Below are positions 1 to 8,804 of a stretch of 30,771 bases of DNA, piece after piece (positions within the stretch are counted from its first letter, which is position 1; each line of letters begins with the position of its first letter). This DNA is from Hofstenia miamia (taxonomy: Eukaryota > Xenacoelomorpha > Acoela). The notes under the pieces were generated by a model. That model was not told the DNA's origin and ran no database searches. It saw only the letters and a program-made list of their open reading frames with translations. The stretch covers positions 2,388,668 through 2,419,438 of the forward strand of contig SCFE01000024.1 of NCBI GenBank assembly GCA_004352715.1, written 5' to 3'. Both the position numbers and the translations under genes were made by a program.

Positions 1-66
1 ATTATAATTTTTCTTAGCAATTGTCAAATTACAAGTTTCACAAGTGATATTTTTTCTTGTTACCAT
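1..66 (-). CDS. N-terminus of a zinc-finger-like ORF, runs off the window
   Basis: Leftward open frame starting at an ATG (complement of 64-66) and continuing beyond base 1; only 22 residues are visible. It begins MVTRKNITCETCN and so holds a CxxC pair near the N-terminus, as in a C2H2- or ribbon-type zinc finger. It lies just downstream of the integrase relic and in the same orientation, so it is probably the next gene of the Polinton. In Polintons the neighbour on this side can be the protein-primed DNA polymerase B or a small accessory gene, but nothing polymerase-specific is visible here. Identity is inferred from position only. Confidence 0.3.
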   Translation of the reverse strand, partial: MVTRKNITCETCNLTIAKKNYN

Positions 67-113
67 CTCTCTAGATATATTGTCTAGAAAAAATTTTTTA
101 AAAAATAATGTTT

Positions 114-1061
114 CTATATATTTTTGATTTTTACCCAACTATTAAATTTATCAGGATATCCTGACCATTTAACAAAGGCCATTCCATTATTTTTTTTTAA
201 CACTTTTTCAATTCTAAATATATCTTGATCAGTTTTTTTGCAATTCTTCTTCATAAAATGATCCTTTTATTTCTTCATCAGCTAAGTCCTTCAATGTGTA
301 TGTTATAGGGTCTGTTAATTTTAATTAATCAATAATAAATATTTCTTCAGTCCAGTTTGGTGTATAACCTTTATCAAAAACTTTTCTTTTAGGTTTACTT
401 ATTCTAACTTTTTCACCTACTTTAAATTTATATTTAAGCACAATGGCGACTTTGTTCCCTGATTCTTTAGCATCTAAACTTTCCTTATTATTCAAATTGT
501 TAAACCCATTGTACAAATAGTTGTAAACTTCATCTTCATTTTTTTCTTTGCAAGCTTCAATTGGAGTCATTTTTATAGAGATATGTTTTGTATTATTTTA
601 TTAATTTAATATTTTAGGAAGCATATCCAAATATTGTGAATGATTCTGCTTTGTGAATTCCTTTCATATTTTATTTTTAATTGTTCTATTAAATCTTTCT
701 GCAAGTGAATTTTTTTCAAGGTTTTCTGTTGAGTACATTTTAACATTGTACTTGTCAAGAAGTTTTTGAACATACTTATTATAAAATTCCTTTCCTTTAT
801 ATACCATTAGAACTTTGGTAGTCTAGAGGATGAATGTAATTCACCTTTTAATACATCTCTAACAGTATGTCCAGTTTTATCTTTTAGTGGAAAAATCCAC
901 CCATGCTTTGAAAATACATCTATAATCATCAATAAATATTTATAACCTTTATTCCACCTGCTGAATTTTTGCATATCAACTAAGTCAGCAAACCAAATTT
1001 CATCTATATGATTTACAATCACCTGTCTTCTTCTAAAATTTCTTTTAATAGGTTTGTGAAG
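114..1061 (-). pseudogene. Polinton/Maverick integrase relic: rve core plus C-terminal chromodomain
   Basis: Retroviral-type integrase, which inserts the linear element into host DNA. Reading leftward: a basic segment (RRRQVIVNHID), then the rve (RNase H-fold) core with EIWFADLVD carrying the first Asp and LMIIDVFSKHGW, then the GKEF segment (about 785-807), then AERFNRTIK (about 685) carrying the catalytic Glu. Next comes a C-terminal SH3-like part (KFKVGEKVRISK, then YTPNWTEEIF), and finally a chromodomain (FVKWSGYPDKFNSWV, about 132-180). An integrase of this type with a terminal chromodomain is characteristic of Polintons. The gene is dead: frame changes near 830, 570-610 and 230, in-frame stops, and Tyr (codon 799-801) in place of the second catalytic Asp. 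It is followed by the zinc-finger-like ORF and preceded by the phospholipase-like gene, all leftward. Family call is secure; internal borders are approximate. Confidence 0.85.
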
Positions 1062-1097
1062 TTAATTAGTTTCCCTTTTAGAGTTTATTTTTAATGT

Positions 1098-1421
1098 TTA
1101 TATTGGAAAGCCTTGTTTTCCTAACATATGTTTTGTACCAATAACATTCGAAACTAATAACTTATCAAATCTTTTATGGATATTCTTAGGTTTAACATTT
1201 TTTAAATTATTCAACATTTTTTTGTCACAGTTAGCTTTCCCATTTTGAGCTTTGTTATTATAACATATATCATGTTCACTAGAAATAGCATCAATTTGAT
1301 TATATGGTTGTACAGTATTTTTCAATTTTTTCTGTAAAGGATTATATGGTCCAGTATATTTATGATTTTGAAGTGTGAAACCTCCTTTTGGTTTGGACTT
1401 ACATTTATAGATATGGGTAAA
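1098..1421 (-). CDS. Parvovirus VP1-type phospholipase A2 domain protein of the Polinton
   Basis: Leftward open frame of about 107 codons, open back to a stop at 1422-1424. No in-frame ATG precedes the domain, so the true start is unclear. It has the two signatures of viral secreted-type PLA2: a calcium-loop-like segment (HKYTGPYNPLQ) and a His-Asp catalytic pair in DAISSEHDICYN. In parvoviruses this VP1 domain breaches the endosomal membrane during entry; related domains occur in adintoviruses/Polintons. Here it sits between the integrase and the rightward capsid-type ORFs, so a virion or entry role is inferred. The rest of the protein, normally longer, is missing or was never present; the frame itself has no internal stop. 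Its 5' end overlaps the start of the opposite-strand ORF at 1413. Confidence 0.65.
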   Translation of the reverse strand, partial: FTHIYKCKSKPKGGFTLQNHKYTGPYNPLQKKLKNTVQPYNQIDAISSEHDICYNNKAQNGKANCDKKMLNNLKNVKPKNIHKRFDKLLVSNVIGTKHMLGKQGFPI

Positions 1422-1843
1422 TTATATAGAGATTATATTTTAGAAGCTTATTATGTAGATCAAAATGGCATACCTTAGGGAAAACCAATTATTTCTGATC
1501 CAATTGATCAATCCTTCATAGATCTTTTAACAAAGAGATATAATAAAAAACAAAATAAATACACAGAAAAGTCAAAGAGAGTAGTTAGGAATCTTGTAAA
1601 ACTTGCTGGAGTTACAAGTAATCACAAGAATCAAAAAGTTAAAACAATAATTAATGGTCAAATATTTTCTACTACAATGATGCTTCACAATTAATTGATC
1701 ACTTGGAATTGCTTACTTCTTCTAAGAATGCTGGAAACAATAGTGCTCAAATTTATAATCAAATTATTCAGTTAATTGACAAATTATTAAGATTGAAAAC
1801 TATTACTAAAGAAGATGCTAAGAAGTTTTACAATAAATTATAA
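1413..1843 (+). pseudogene. Broken Polinton ORF of unknown function
   Basis: Rightward reading frame beginning ATG at 1413 (MGKLYRDY), rich in Lys, Asn and Ile. It is interrupted by a TAG after about 22 codons and by a frame change near 1690; the second part ends KFYNKL before TAA at 1841-1843. Composition and codon use match the capsid-type ORFs that follow, and it begins directly after a TATAGATATG motif that resembles the leaders of later ORFs. Its frame start overlaps the divergent phospholipase gene. I do not recognise the product; by position it may be a minor virion protein of the Polinton. Confidence 0.4.
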
Positions 1844-2019
1844 AATGAATTTTGAAAAGGATTTTCTTAAGGAAAACTTTGTTGTAAAATTAATTTCTTT
1901 TTTCTTTATTTGGGGAAAGGAATTTTCCTGGGAAAAAAAAGATTTTCTTCACAGTAAAATTTGTAAATCCCTTAAGATTACACATGCAACCACATTAAAT
2001 TTTCTTAGATCAAATAAAT

Positions 2020-2666
2020 ATGTCATACTCTTGATACAACATTTCTGAGGAATATAAGAACAACAAAATTGAATATTCCCATGATGAGACTATTACTTGG
2101 ACAAAACTTTCACTTCCTGATGGTATTTATCACTACAAAGATATATCAGCATTTATAAATAATGAAATTATAGCAAATGGTCATTGATCAAAAGATAATA
2201 CTGATAAACCTGTTGAAATTATTTTTAATGAGAATATTTATAAGGTATTAGTTTCATTAGAGCCTAAAATGTGCTTAAAATTTGATGAAAAATTTGGTGA
2301 TCTGCTAGGTTTTGTTAATGACTTTAAAAATCCATTTTATGGGAGTAATTCTAAATTAATGTTAACCAAGAGTTCAATTTCAGATCATGTTCCTAACATT
2401 ACAAAAAGAATTGATAACCTTTAAAATCATTGTTCTCTGATAAGTGATAGTATATATAATGGAAATTCTAGTGATATAGTATTTACTTTTCCTACAAATG
2501 ATTTAGTATTAAGTTATCCATTTACAAAAGAACATTTTTGCGCAACTTATTCAACAAAATCAACACAAATGAAATAAGAGAAATAAGAATATACATTACT
2601 GATAGCCAAAATCAAATTATTAATTTAAATGATAATCATGTTCTCTTAGTATTTTTAATCAAATAA
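2020..2666 (+). pseudogene. Broken Polinton virion-type protein (possible penton/minor capsid)
   Basis: Rightward decayed frame of about 200 codons with stops near 2032, 2185, 2422 and 2575 and a frame change near 2540. Visible blocks are TWTKLSLPDGIYHYKDI, PVEIIFNENIYKVLV, FGDLLGF, SDSIYNG and, in a shifted frame, EIREIRIYITDSQNQIINL before the end at LLVFLIK. The order 'LPDG-Y-DI', a beta-rich middle, then a terminal strand with 'ITDSQNQ' resembles a conserved capsid-adjacent protein of animal Polintons, which I take to be penton-like or another single jelly-roll component. That assignment is inference; membership in the Polinton module (between the PLA2 and major capsid genes) is well supported by position and composition. 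Confidence 0.45.
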
Positions 2667-2736
2667 TATTATTTTAATATAATGAAATTATTTTTGAAAT
2701 TGCAAAAAAAAGAAAGTCTTTTTTTCTTATATAGAC

Positions 2737-2946
2737 ATGACTAAATCAAAGAAAACTTATGAAAACTATTTAAAGGTTAATTTTATTAACACATAGGGAG
2801 AGAATGCTCTCCCCTTAAAGGAAACTAATTTCAATAAACCACAGGAAACAAACAATAATAACACATCAAAAGTAACTAATAAACCTATTGAGTTCAGCTC
2901 AGAAACACCAAATTACCAAAAGGAATGGAGATACAATTGTTATTAA
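2737..2946 (+). pseudogene. Decayed Asn-rich Polinton ORF
   Basis: Starts ATG at 2737 (MTKSKKTYENYLKV), hits a TAG after about 18 codons, then stays open as an Asn/Thr-rich stretch (including ETNNNNTSKVTNKP) to a stop near 2945. It is preceded by a T-rich run and TATATAGAC directly before the ATG, the same arrangement as the next gene at 3089. Small basic, low-complexity proteins between penton-like and hexon-like genes are common in this kind of element, sometimes capsid-maturation or DNA-packing proteins, but no domain is recognisable. Confidence 0.3.
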
Positions 2947-3088
2947 AAAGTTTCCCAAGAGTGGACCCCAGAAGTTTGAAAACATAAGAACAAGATTTTT
3001 AAAACTATTTTAAAATTAATTTCACGCATTCTTAAGAGATAGGACATCCTCTGTGAAAAAGATTTTCATTTTCTTTTATATAATAGAG

Positions 3089-3559
3089 ATGACTGACTTC
3101 AGAAATGCAACAACTTCTAGAAAAAAAATGTATACATTATATTTGATCTCCAGACTCCAATTATAATTCCTGCTCCTGGTAATATTCAAAATAAAAACAA
3201 TTATAAGTTTACAGATATAATACCTTATGATTGGTTTAATGCTTATATAGATGTGAAATTTAAAATAGTTAAGCTTGATAATGCAGAATTTGTTGTAGCA
3301 GATAATGTAACAATTAGTCGTGATGTTTATTCAGTTTTTAACAGAGTATTTGTGGAATATAATAATACTTCTACTACAAATTTACAAATTTTTCAAAAGT
3401 TGCCCATTTACACAACATTCTTGAATATTCAGAATCTTATTTGAACATTGCACAAAATGATTTCTTCTACAAGGACAATGATGATAAAATAGAACTTCTA
3501 AAAGATGGAAATGAAGTTAATGCAATTTTTCAACTCAGTAAAGTTGATTTTTTCAGAGG
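3089..3559 (+). pseudogene. Truncated double jelly-roll major capsid protein (hexon-like) of the Polinton
   Basis: N-terminal part only of a Polinton/adintovirus major capsid protein, which forms trimeric capsomers. From ATG 3089 the frame breaks after about 23 codons, then reads through PYDWFNAYIDVKFKIVKL, DNVTISRDVYSVFNRVFVEY and, after a further frame change near 3400, ILEYSESYLNIAQNDFFYKD. The 'YDWFNAYIDVKFKIVK' strand followed by the 'ILEYS-S--NIAQNDFF' segment is the recognisable hexon-type signature. Homology stops abruptly at about 3556, where base composition also changes, so most of the protein is missing (such proteins usually exceed 500 residues). The gene is dead; family call good. 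Confidence 0.65.
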
Positions 3560-3599
3560 GCTAAGACATAGTATCCTAAGTAGTAAATAAGGGAGTCCG

Positions 3600-3700
3600 T
3601 TTTGTTACACTTTTTTCTGATTGGTCGAGAGGGGACCTTTGGCCTCTGCTGGGCCATGTATATTGGCGGGGGTGTATCCCTGATGTCATTGGAATATGTT
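3600..3700. promoter_or_regulatory. GC-richer promoter-like segment next to the Polinton breakpoint
   Basis: A short island of higher GC in AT-rich surroundings. It contains three ATTGG boxes (inverted CCAAT; 3620, 3662 and 3688), an E2F-like TTGGCGGGGG at 3663-3672 and a CRE/AP-1-like TGATGTCA at 3681-3688. No clear gene follows on either side, so this could be a promoter left from a lost gene or a repeat fragment. Open frames on both strands across 3576-3814 have no recognisable protein features. Confidence 0.2.
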
Positions 3701-3814
3701 CTGTTTTGTTGGCAAGCAATTTTGTTTGCAGTCTATTGTTTAAATGTAGCCAATTTATCAATACACATAGAGATAAAGCAACTTTCAAAATTCAATGAAA
3801 TGTTCAAAATGTAA

Positions 3815-4240
3815 CAATTTTTGTACATAGTACATAAATAATTTTTAAATACAATTGAAATTCTATATGCAAAAAATTTACGTTGTTGGAATTATATTTT
3901 AGGATTAATTTTCTTTGGTAACAGTATTAATGAACAATTATTTTCAAATGAAAATATTGAGAAAAATATATACATATTTCACAGATGATACATGCCAATT
4001 GCAAAAATATAAATTTTTTTAAACAATGTAAATGATAAATATTTCCAAGTAAAAATAATTTTAAAAATATAAATACATGCTTCCACAGACACATATGCTC
4101 ACCATACAGAGAAAATGAATATTAATAAATAATAAATTTATTTACAGAGAAAATATAAAATGCACTACTAAATGATAAAGTTCATATAGCGAATTTCATC
4201 TACAGTTCAATGAACAATGATAATATTCGTCAAACCTTCA
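3815..4240. other. AT-rich stretch with no recognised gene
   Basis: Highly AT-rich sequence without open frames of note, terminal repeats or RNA genes that I can see. Confidence 0.5.
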
Positions 4241-4812
4241 TGTTGGGATGGAAATGCTGTAGGAAACATGCGCAATGTGTAGTTGCACACTATGAAGTTC
4301 AAATGGTAGTATCTAAATTAATGATTAATAAACTAGTCAAATGAGATGATGCATCACAGTATAAAACACATGACTATTAAAAGTTGAAACAAATTCAATT
4401 AAAATTGTGTATTAACAAACAAAAAACGTTTTTTTATAATAAAGTATTTAGAAAATTTACCATTAGAGAGTAAATTCGCAGCAATTCATTAAAATAAAAT
4501 TGATTACGTTTTTAAAAGAAATATCTGTAAAACTAACTAGAAATAATATTGCAAGAAGTGTTAACAATCAAAACAATATCTGAGATTTAATTATAAAAAA
4601 AACTCAACAAAAAGTTTGAAATCTTTCAGGGTAGTTGTCTTTCTTTCAACAATGTGAAATTCCATTAATCCGCTCTATGCATAAAGTTGCATGCTTTCAT
4701 AGATAATGTCAACATTACGTGGTTTTATCTATATCCCATTGTTCAAATGTCAAAATGTAACAAATTATATAAACAGTACAACAATGTAAAATTACATTAT
4801 GATGCTGTGTGT
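4241..4812 (+). repeat. Diverged ~570-bp direct repeat, copy 1
   Basis: Matches 6057-6609 in the same orientation over nearly its full length with scattered substitutions and small indels. Shared landmarks include CTGTAGGAAACA near the left end, TAAATTAATGATTAATAA, CAGTATAAAACACATGA, AAATTCGCAGCAATT, AACAATATCTGAGATTTAAT and GCTGTGTGTACA at the right end. A mariner-like relic is inserted exactly at the TA of GTGTGTA where this copy stops. The repeat encodes no obvious protein. It may be an unclassified non-autonomous element or an old segmental duplication. Confidence 0.65.
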
Positions 4813-4813
4813 A

Positions 4814-5498
4814 CAGGGTGTTCAAGTGAACGCATCAGTTATAAAATGCCTATAACTATTTAATATAAGTGAATATTCTATTAAAATATACATTTCATGA
4901 TTATTTGATACTGCGGATTTAAAAATTTTGGAAAAAGTTTATTCAAAATGATTGCCATTAACATTTTTACAAGCTTGAATAAGAGACAAAAAAACATTCA
5001 TGCACTTTAAAAAAGTGCTTTCTTCAATACTGGAAACACATTCCAAAATAGAGTTCTGCAGCTCCAAAATATTTGCATAAATTTTGTTTGGAGGGAAGAC
5101 AGAGTCTTTTATATAACCCCACAAAAATCAATCTTATGGGTTAAGGTCTGGTGAGTGGGAAGGCCACAAATTTGAAAAATGACGCCCAATGACTCGATTT
5201 TTAAGATTTGTCATTAAATAATTTTGGCCAAGTGTGAGGTGTGAGAAGAAGCTCCGTTTTGCATGAATGTTATTTGCTAAAAATATGTTCTCAGCAGATG
5301 TTGCATCTGTGGATTTGATTAATTCGTTCTACAATTTGACGTCTTTCTTCCAAAGAGTAAGCATTCATTTGGAAGTTAAAGTGAAAAATCAATAACCCGC
5401 AAGATCACGTTACCCAATGAGAAAAATTTATTTAGCCTAACTTTTTAAATTTTTCAATATAACTGATTTATTACTGACGCATTTGCTTGAACACCCTG
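4814..5498 (-). mobile_element. Mariner-like (IS630-Tc1-mariner) element, internally deleted
   Basis: About 685 bp bounded by imperfect inverted repeats that begin CAGGGTGTTCAAG at both ends (4814 rightward; 5498 leftward), each flanked by TA (4812-4813 and 5499-5500), the target duplication of this superfamily. The repeats continue imperfectly through GCATCAGTTATA-type sequence. The element carries only the two ends of a transposase gene on the minus strand, so it is a deletion derivative that would need a transposase in trans. It sits at the end of direct-repeat copy 1 and directly beside the 72-bp tandem repeats. Confidence 0.75.
4939..5368 (-). pseudogene. Remnant of mariner-like transposase (N- and C-terminal pieces)
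   Basis: Reading leftward from ATG at 5368: an N-terminal helix-turn-helix start (MNAYSLEERRQIVERI), then a broken junction, then the catalytic C-terminal signature WPSHSPDLNP followed, after two in-frame stops, by FLWGYIKDSVFPPNK and an Ile/Leu-rich tail ending CKNVNGNHFE. 'SPDL-P-D-FLWGY' is the region of the third catalytic residue in mariner-like transposases. Most of the middle, including the first two catalytic Asp blocks, is deleted. Non-functional. Confidence 0.7.
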
Positions 5499-5500
5499 TA

Positions 5501-5776
5501 CATGACATTGGAAATACCACATTAATTTAGTTTACATTGTTTAGTTTACATACTTGTTTTTTTATTAACATACATGACATTGGAAATACCACATTAATTT
5601 AGTTTACATTGTTTAGTTTACATACTTGTTTTTTTATTAACATACATGTCATTGGAAAAAACCACATTAATTTAGTTTACATACTTATTTTACATACTTG
5701 TTTTTTTATTAACATACATGATATTGGAAATACCACATTAATTTAATTTATATGTTTATTTTACATACTTGTTTTA
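5501..5776 (+). repeat. 72-bp tandem repeat, about 3.8 copies
   Basis: Units begin CATGACATTGGAAATACCAC and start at 5501, 5573, 5645 and 5717, giving an exact 72-bp period. The first two units are nearly identical; the third and fourth show substitutions (for example TTACATTGTTTAG becomes TTACATACTTATT). The array begins immediately after the TA at the right end of the mariner-like relic. Each unit is AT-rich with a run of seven to eight T before ATTAACATA. A minisatellite; no coding content. Confidence 0.9.
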
Positions 5777-6056
5777 TTCGGTAAAATTAAATAACAAATG
5801 TTTGAATCAGATAGATAATAATACTCGTTAGAATTGTAATGGCTTATTTCGGTAATAAAGCAAAATAATTTTTCGGAAAAAACCAAAAACTAGCTTATGC
5901 AAAAACTCGCAATTTCTAATATTTAATAAACGTACGTGATAAAACCCACTTACGTGTTTAAGACGAGACAAAAATGTAATTTATTCTACACTTTGCTTAT
6001 AATGACCATATATATTTACTATTGAATTTGTCTATTGTGTTAGTTTATCATCATTG
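5777..6056. other. AT-rich spacer with no recognised gene
   Basis: Short AT-rich stretch between the 72-bp tandem array and the second direct-repeat copy; nothing recognisable on either strand. Confidence 0.5.
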
Positions 6057-6609
6057 TTGTTGAGGGAATTCTGTAGGAAACAAATGCAATGTGTATTTGC
6101 ACATTATGAATTTCACGCAATCATATCTAAATTAATGATTAATAAATTAAGTGGTAGATCACAGTATAAAACACATGAAAAATAAAAGTTTAAGCAAATT
6201 CAATTAAAAATGTGTATTAACAAACAAACAATGTATCTATTTATGATAAAGTCTATAATAAATTTAACATCGGACTGCAAATTCGCAGCAATTAATTAAA
6301 ATAGAATTGATTCCATTTTAAAAGAAATATCTTTAAAACTAACTAGAGATAATATTGCCAAAAGTGTTAAGAATCAAAACAATATCTGAGATTTAATAAA
6401 AAAATAGCTTACCAAAAAGTTTGAAATATTTCAAAATAGTTCTTTCATCAATATAAAATTCCATTATGCTGGCTGTGCATATTGTTATGTGATGAAAGTT
6501 GCATGCTTTAATAATGTCAACATAGTTTTTATCTATTGACATTGTTCAACTGTCAGAATGTAACAAATAAAAATGGTACAGCCATGTAAAATTCCATTAT
6601 GCTGCTGTG
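6057..6609 (+). repeat. Diverged ~570-bp direct repeat, copy 2
   Basis: Partner of 4241-4812. It ends in GCTGCTGTGTGTACA and then continues into sequence absent after copy 1, where the mariner-like relic sits. Its right part also contains an internal duplication: a block running from AATTCCATTATGCTG through a CTATTGTTCAACTGTCA-type segment (with TGTCAACA or TGTTAACA between) occurs at about 6455-6565 and again at about 6588-6690. No protein coding seen. Confidence 0.6.
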
Positions 6610-6771
6610 TGTACAAAGTTGCACCTCTCTACAGACAATTGTTAACATTGTGTAATTTGTTATCTATTGTTCAACTGTCAAAATGTATCCAATTATAAAG
6701 ATTGTTATCTACCAAACATAAAATCCCTTTACAATTATAACAATTTAATAACACTTTCAAATCAAATAAAA

Positions 6772-7218
6772 CTAGAATTTTTCACATGTTGGAAAACGAT
6801 CACCTACCTGATTTAATTCAAATTCATAAGGCGTTTCATTTTTTATGGCTACTCTTCCACTGGTGATTTCAAAATCCAATTTCAGTACTGTTGTAATCAT
6901 TGGCAAATTTTGTGAAAGAGTACTAAATAGTTTTTCAAAACTTTTTTCGTCATTTGCTTCAGATTTAACAACCGTCAATTCAATTTTCACTAAGACTTGG
7001 TTAACAAAGCTAAACACATCTTCTATATTTTTCACATGAACGCCCTTCACATAAATATCACGATTATTTCCATTTGCATCGATAAAACTTCTCAATTGAT
7101 CTCGTATATTATTGAATCCTATGGGAAAGGTGATATTTAGCAAAGCCACATGAGATGCATTATAGCTTGGTCTTTCCAAATGCGTAGTAAAACTATGTAT
7201 TGCTAGCAGCTTTTGGAG
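6772..7218 (-). CDS. Candidate internal exon of an unrecognised host gene
   Basis: Leftward open frame of about 148 codons with normal protein composition and no in-frame ATG near its 5' end. In-frame CAG|GTAGGT at 6810-6802 (minus strand) is a strong 5' splice-site match, so the exon probably ends at 6808 after the residues FELNQ rather than at the TAG at 6772. Possible acceptors are the AG dinucleotides near 7192-7210. The translation contains ALLNITFPIGFNNIRDQLR, IYVKGVHVKNIEDVFSFVN and VLKLDFEITSGRVAIKN. The alternating beta/helix pattern and NIT/NET glycosylation sequons suggest an extracellular, possibly SEA-like, domain, but I cannot assign a family. No transposon signature is present. 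Confidence 0.4.
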   Translation of the reverse strand, partial: LQKLLAIHSFTTHLERPSYNASHVALLNITFPIGFNNIRDQLRSFIDANGNNRDIYVKGVHVKNIEDVFSFVNQVLVKIELTVVKSEANDEKSFEKLFSTLSQNLPMITTVLKLDFEITSGRVAIKNETPYEFELNQVGDRFPTCEKF

Positions 7219-8804
7219 TCATCGCCAAATTTAAAAATTGAAAAAGTGTTCAAAGCACGGGTTATTTATTACAAACTTTTAGCATTTCAACAAGCCTTGA
7301 TATCAGGTGGAAGTGGTGAAAATTGTAACATTTTAACTAGAATAATGTTTTTAATGGAATAATCAGTCTTTTTTGGAGAGTTTATTTGTGAAAGTTGGTT
7401 TCTTGTTTACCAAATTTTATTGATGTCTTTTATGTTAAGAATTAAACAAATAACTGGTATATGACTTTTCGATGGTTGTAGACTTACATTTTTTCCGACG
7501 TTATTCCTTTCTTTGAGTTTACATGGCTCATGGCTTTCTCAGGTTTGCAGACTTACTTTTTTTTCGCCGTCAATCCTTTGTTTCAGTATTGATATACATT
7601 TAATTTTTCAATATGTATGCATGAAACATTGTAAAAAAACTGAATATTGTGTTAAAATTTTAGATATTTTTTCATCATTGAACAATATCAAAATTTCATG
7701 AAGGTATTAGTATAAACTTTCAAGAACGAGTAAGAAAAACGTACATACATATAAATACAACTAATCATTGTTGTAAATTCAGATTTTATTTGCATATTTT
7801 AAAGAATAAATGGTTTTGTTATTTAATATCGCATGTAAATATAATTTTTAAGACATTCTACAAATCAATGTTTGTTAAATACTTGCAGTTGTATAATAGT
7901 TTATGAATTTTAAAATAAAAACTTTTTAATTATTGAGAAAGCGTTAATATTCACATTTTTCTTGAGTCAATGAGTAAATTTTGATAATCGCAAATGAATA
8001 CATAACGCGATTTCAAAAACAAATCAATTAGATGTCATGAAACTCGCAAAACATTTTTAATTACAAAAAGACTAACACATTTTCATAAAAAAATACATTT
8101 ACACAAAAATTATTAAATTGATTGATTTTACAAAACATATAGTCATACACAGTTTGCAATTAGCATTAAGCGCTCATGAAATTGAAAAATGATTATGGTT
8201 ATTAAAGTAATTCTACAAAATATATAACTTCAATTGAAAAGAAGCTAAATTTTTAAATTGAAGATGAATATCCAAGCTATATAAAATAAATTTAAGCATA
8301 CATATAGTACATAAAACTTAAATTAGTTAATTGTTTATGAGATTATAAAAACACAACAGCAATCGTTAAGTGATTTAAACTACATTTGTACATTAGGTAT
8401 TAAAACAACTTAGGAACATTTTCTATATATAGAAATAAATAGCTTAAATTACAATTATCAGAAACTAATAAAATGAAATAAATACTTCTTCAAGATGGTT
8501 TACTCATTATATTCAAATATAAATTATATATATCTCACAATATTGAATTAGGAAAACCAGATTTTAACTCTATTTTCCCATTAAATGTTTTAAAATCATA
8601 TAGAGATTGATAATGTTTGAAACAAAATCTGACCTTGTTAGAGTTTCTAAATCATAGCATCATCATCAACATATATTTAAGTTCTCATGTACATATACAT
8701 GTATTAAATTTACAAACTGTCTTCATATGAGCTTAGTTATGTCAGTAAATGTTTGTTTCTTGGTTATGTTTACAAATTACATATAATTTAAAAAATATTT
8801 TTAC
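7219..8804. other. Long AT-rich intergenic or intronic stretch
   Basis: No convincing gene. Short frames (such as 7513-7701 on the + strand) lack protein-like composition. The last part (about 8650-8804) is probably the 3' untranslated tail of the leftward LINE that ends at 8805. Confidence 0.5.

Larger units (their letters stand above)
1..3560. mobile_element. Endogenous Polinton/Maverick (adintovirus-like) relic, partial
   Basis: Two divergent gene blocks meeting at about 1415: leftward PLA2-domain gene, integrase with chromodomain and a zinc-finger-like ORF; rightward at least four virion-type ORFs ending in a truncated major capsid gene. Integrase plus capsid genes defines a Polinton. 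The DNA polymerase B, packaging ATPase and protease genes expected in a full 15-20 kb element are not in this window; some may lie left of base 1. No terminal inverted repeat is visible, and the right edge at about 3560 looks like a deletion breakpoint rather than an element end. Every multi-domain gene carries stops or frame changes, so it is an old, inactive copy. Confidence 0.75.

Noticed and set aside
1815-2048. Rightward 77-codon frame
   Set aside because: Phe/Lys-rich and bridging two decayed Polinton ORFs; no conserved block, and the next recognisable frame starts at about 2020.
3576-3814. Overlapping 70-codon frames on both strands
   Set aside because: No protein-like motifs; mutual overlap suggests chance frames in a GC-richer island.
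5501-5776. Regularly spaced repeats considered as a CRISPR-like array
   Set aside because: Units are contiguous 72-bp tandem repeats with no unique spacers, in a eukaryotic scaffold.
7513-7701. Rightward 62-codon frame
   Set aside because: Low-complexity Phe/Ile composition, no signal or domain.
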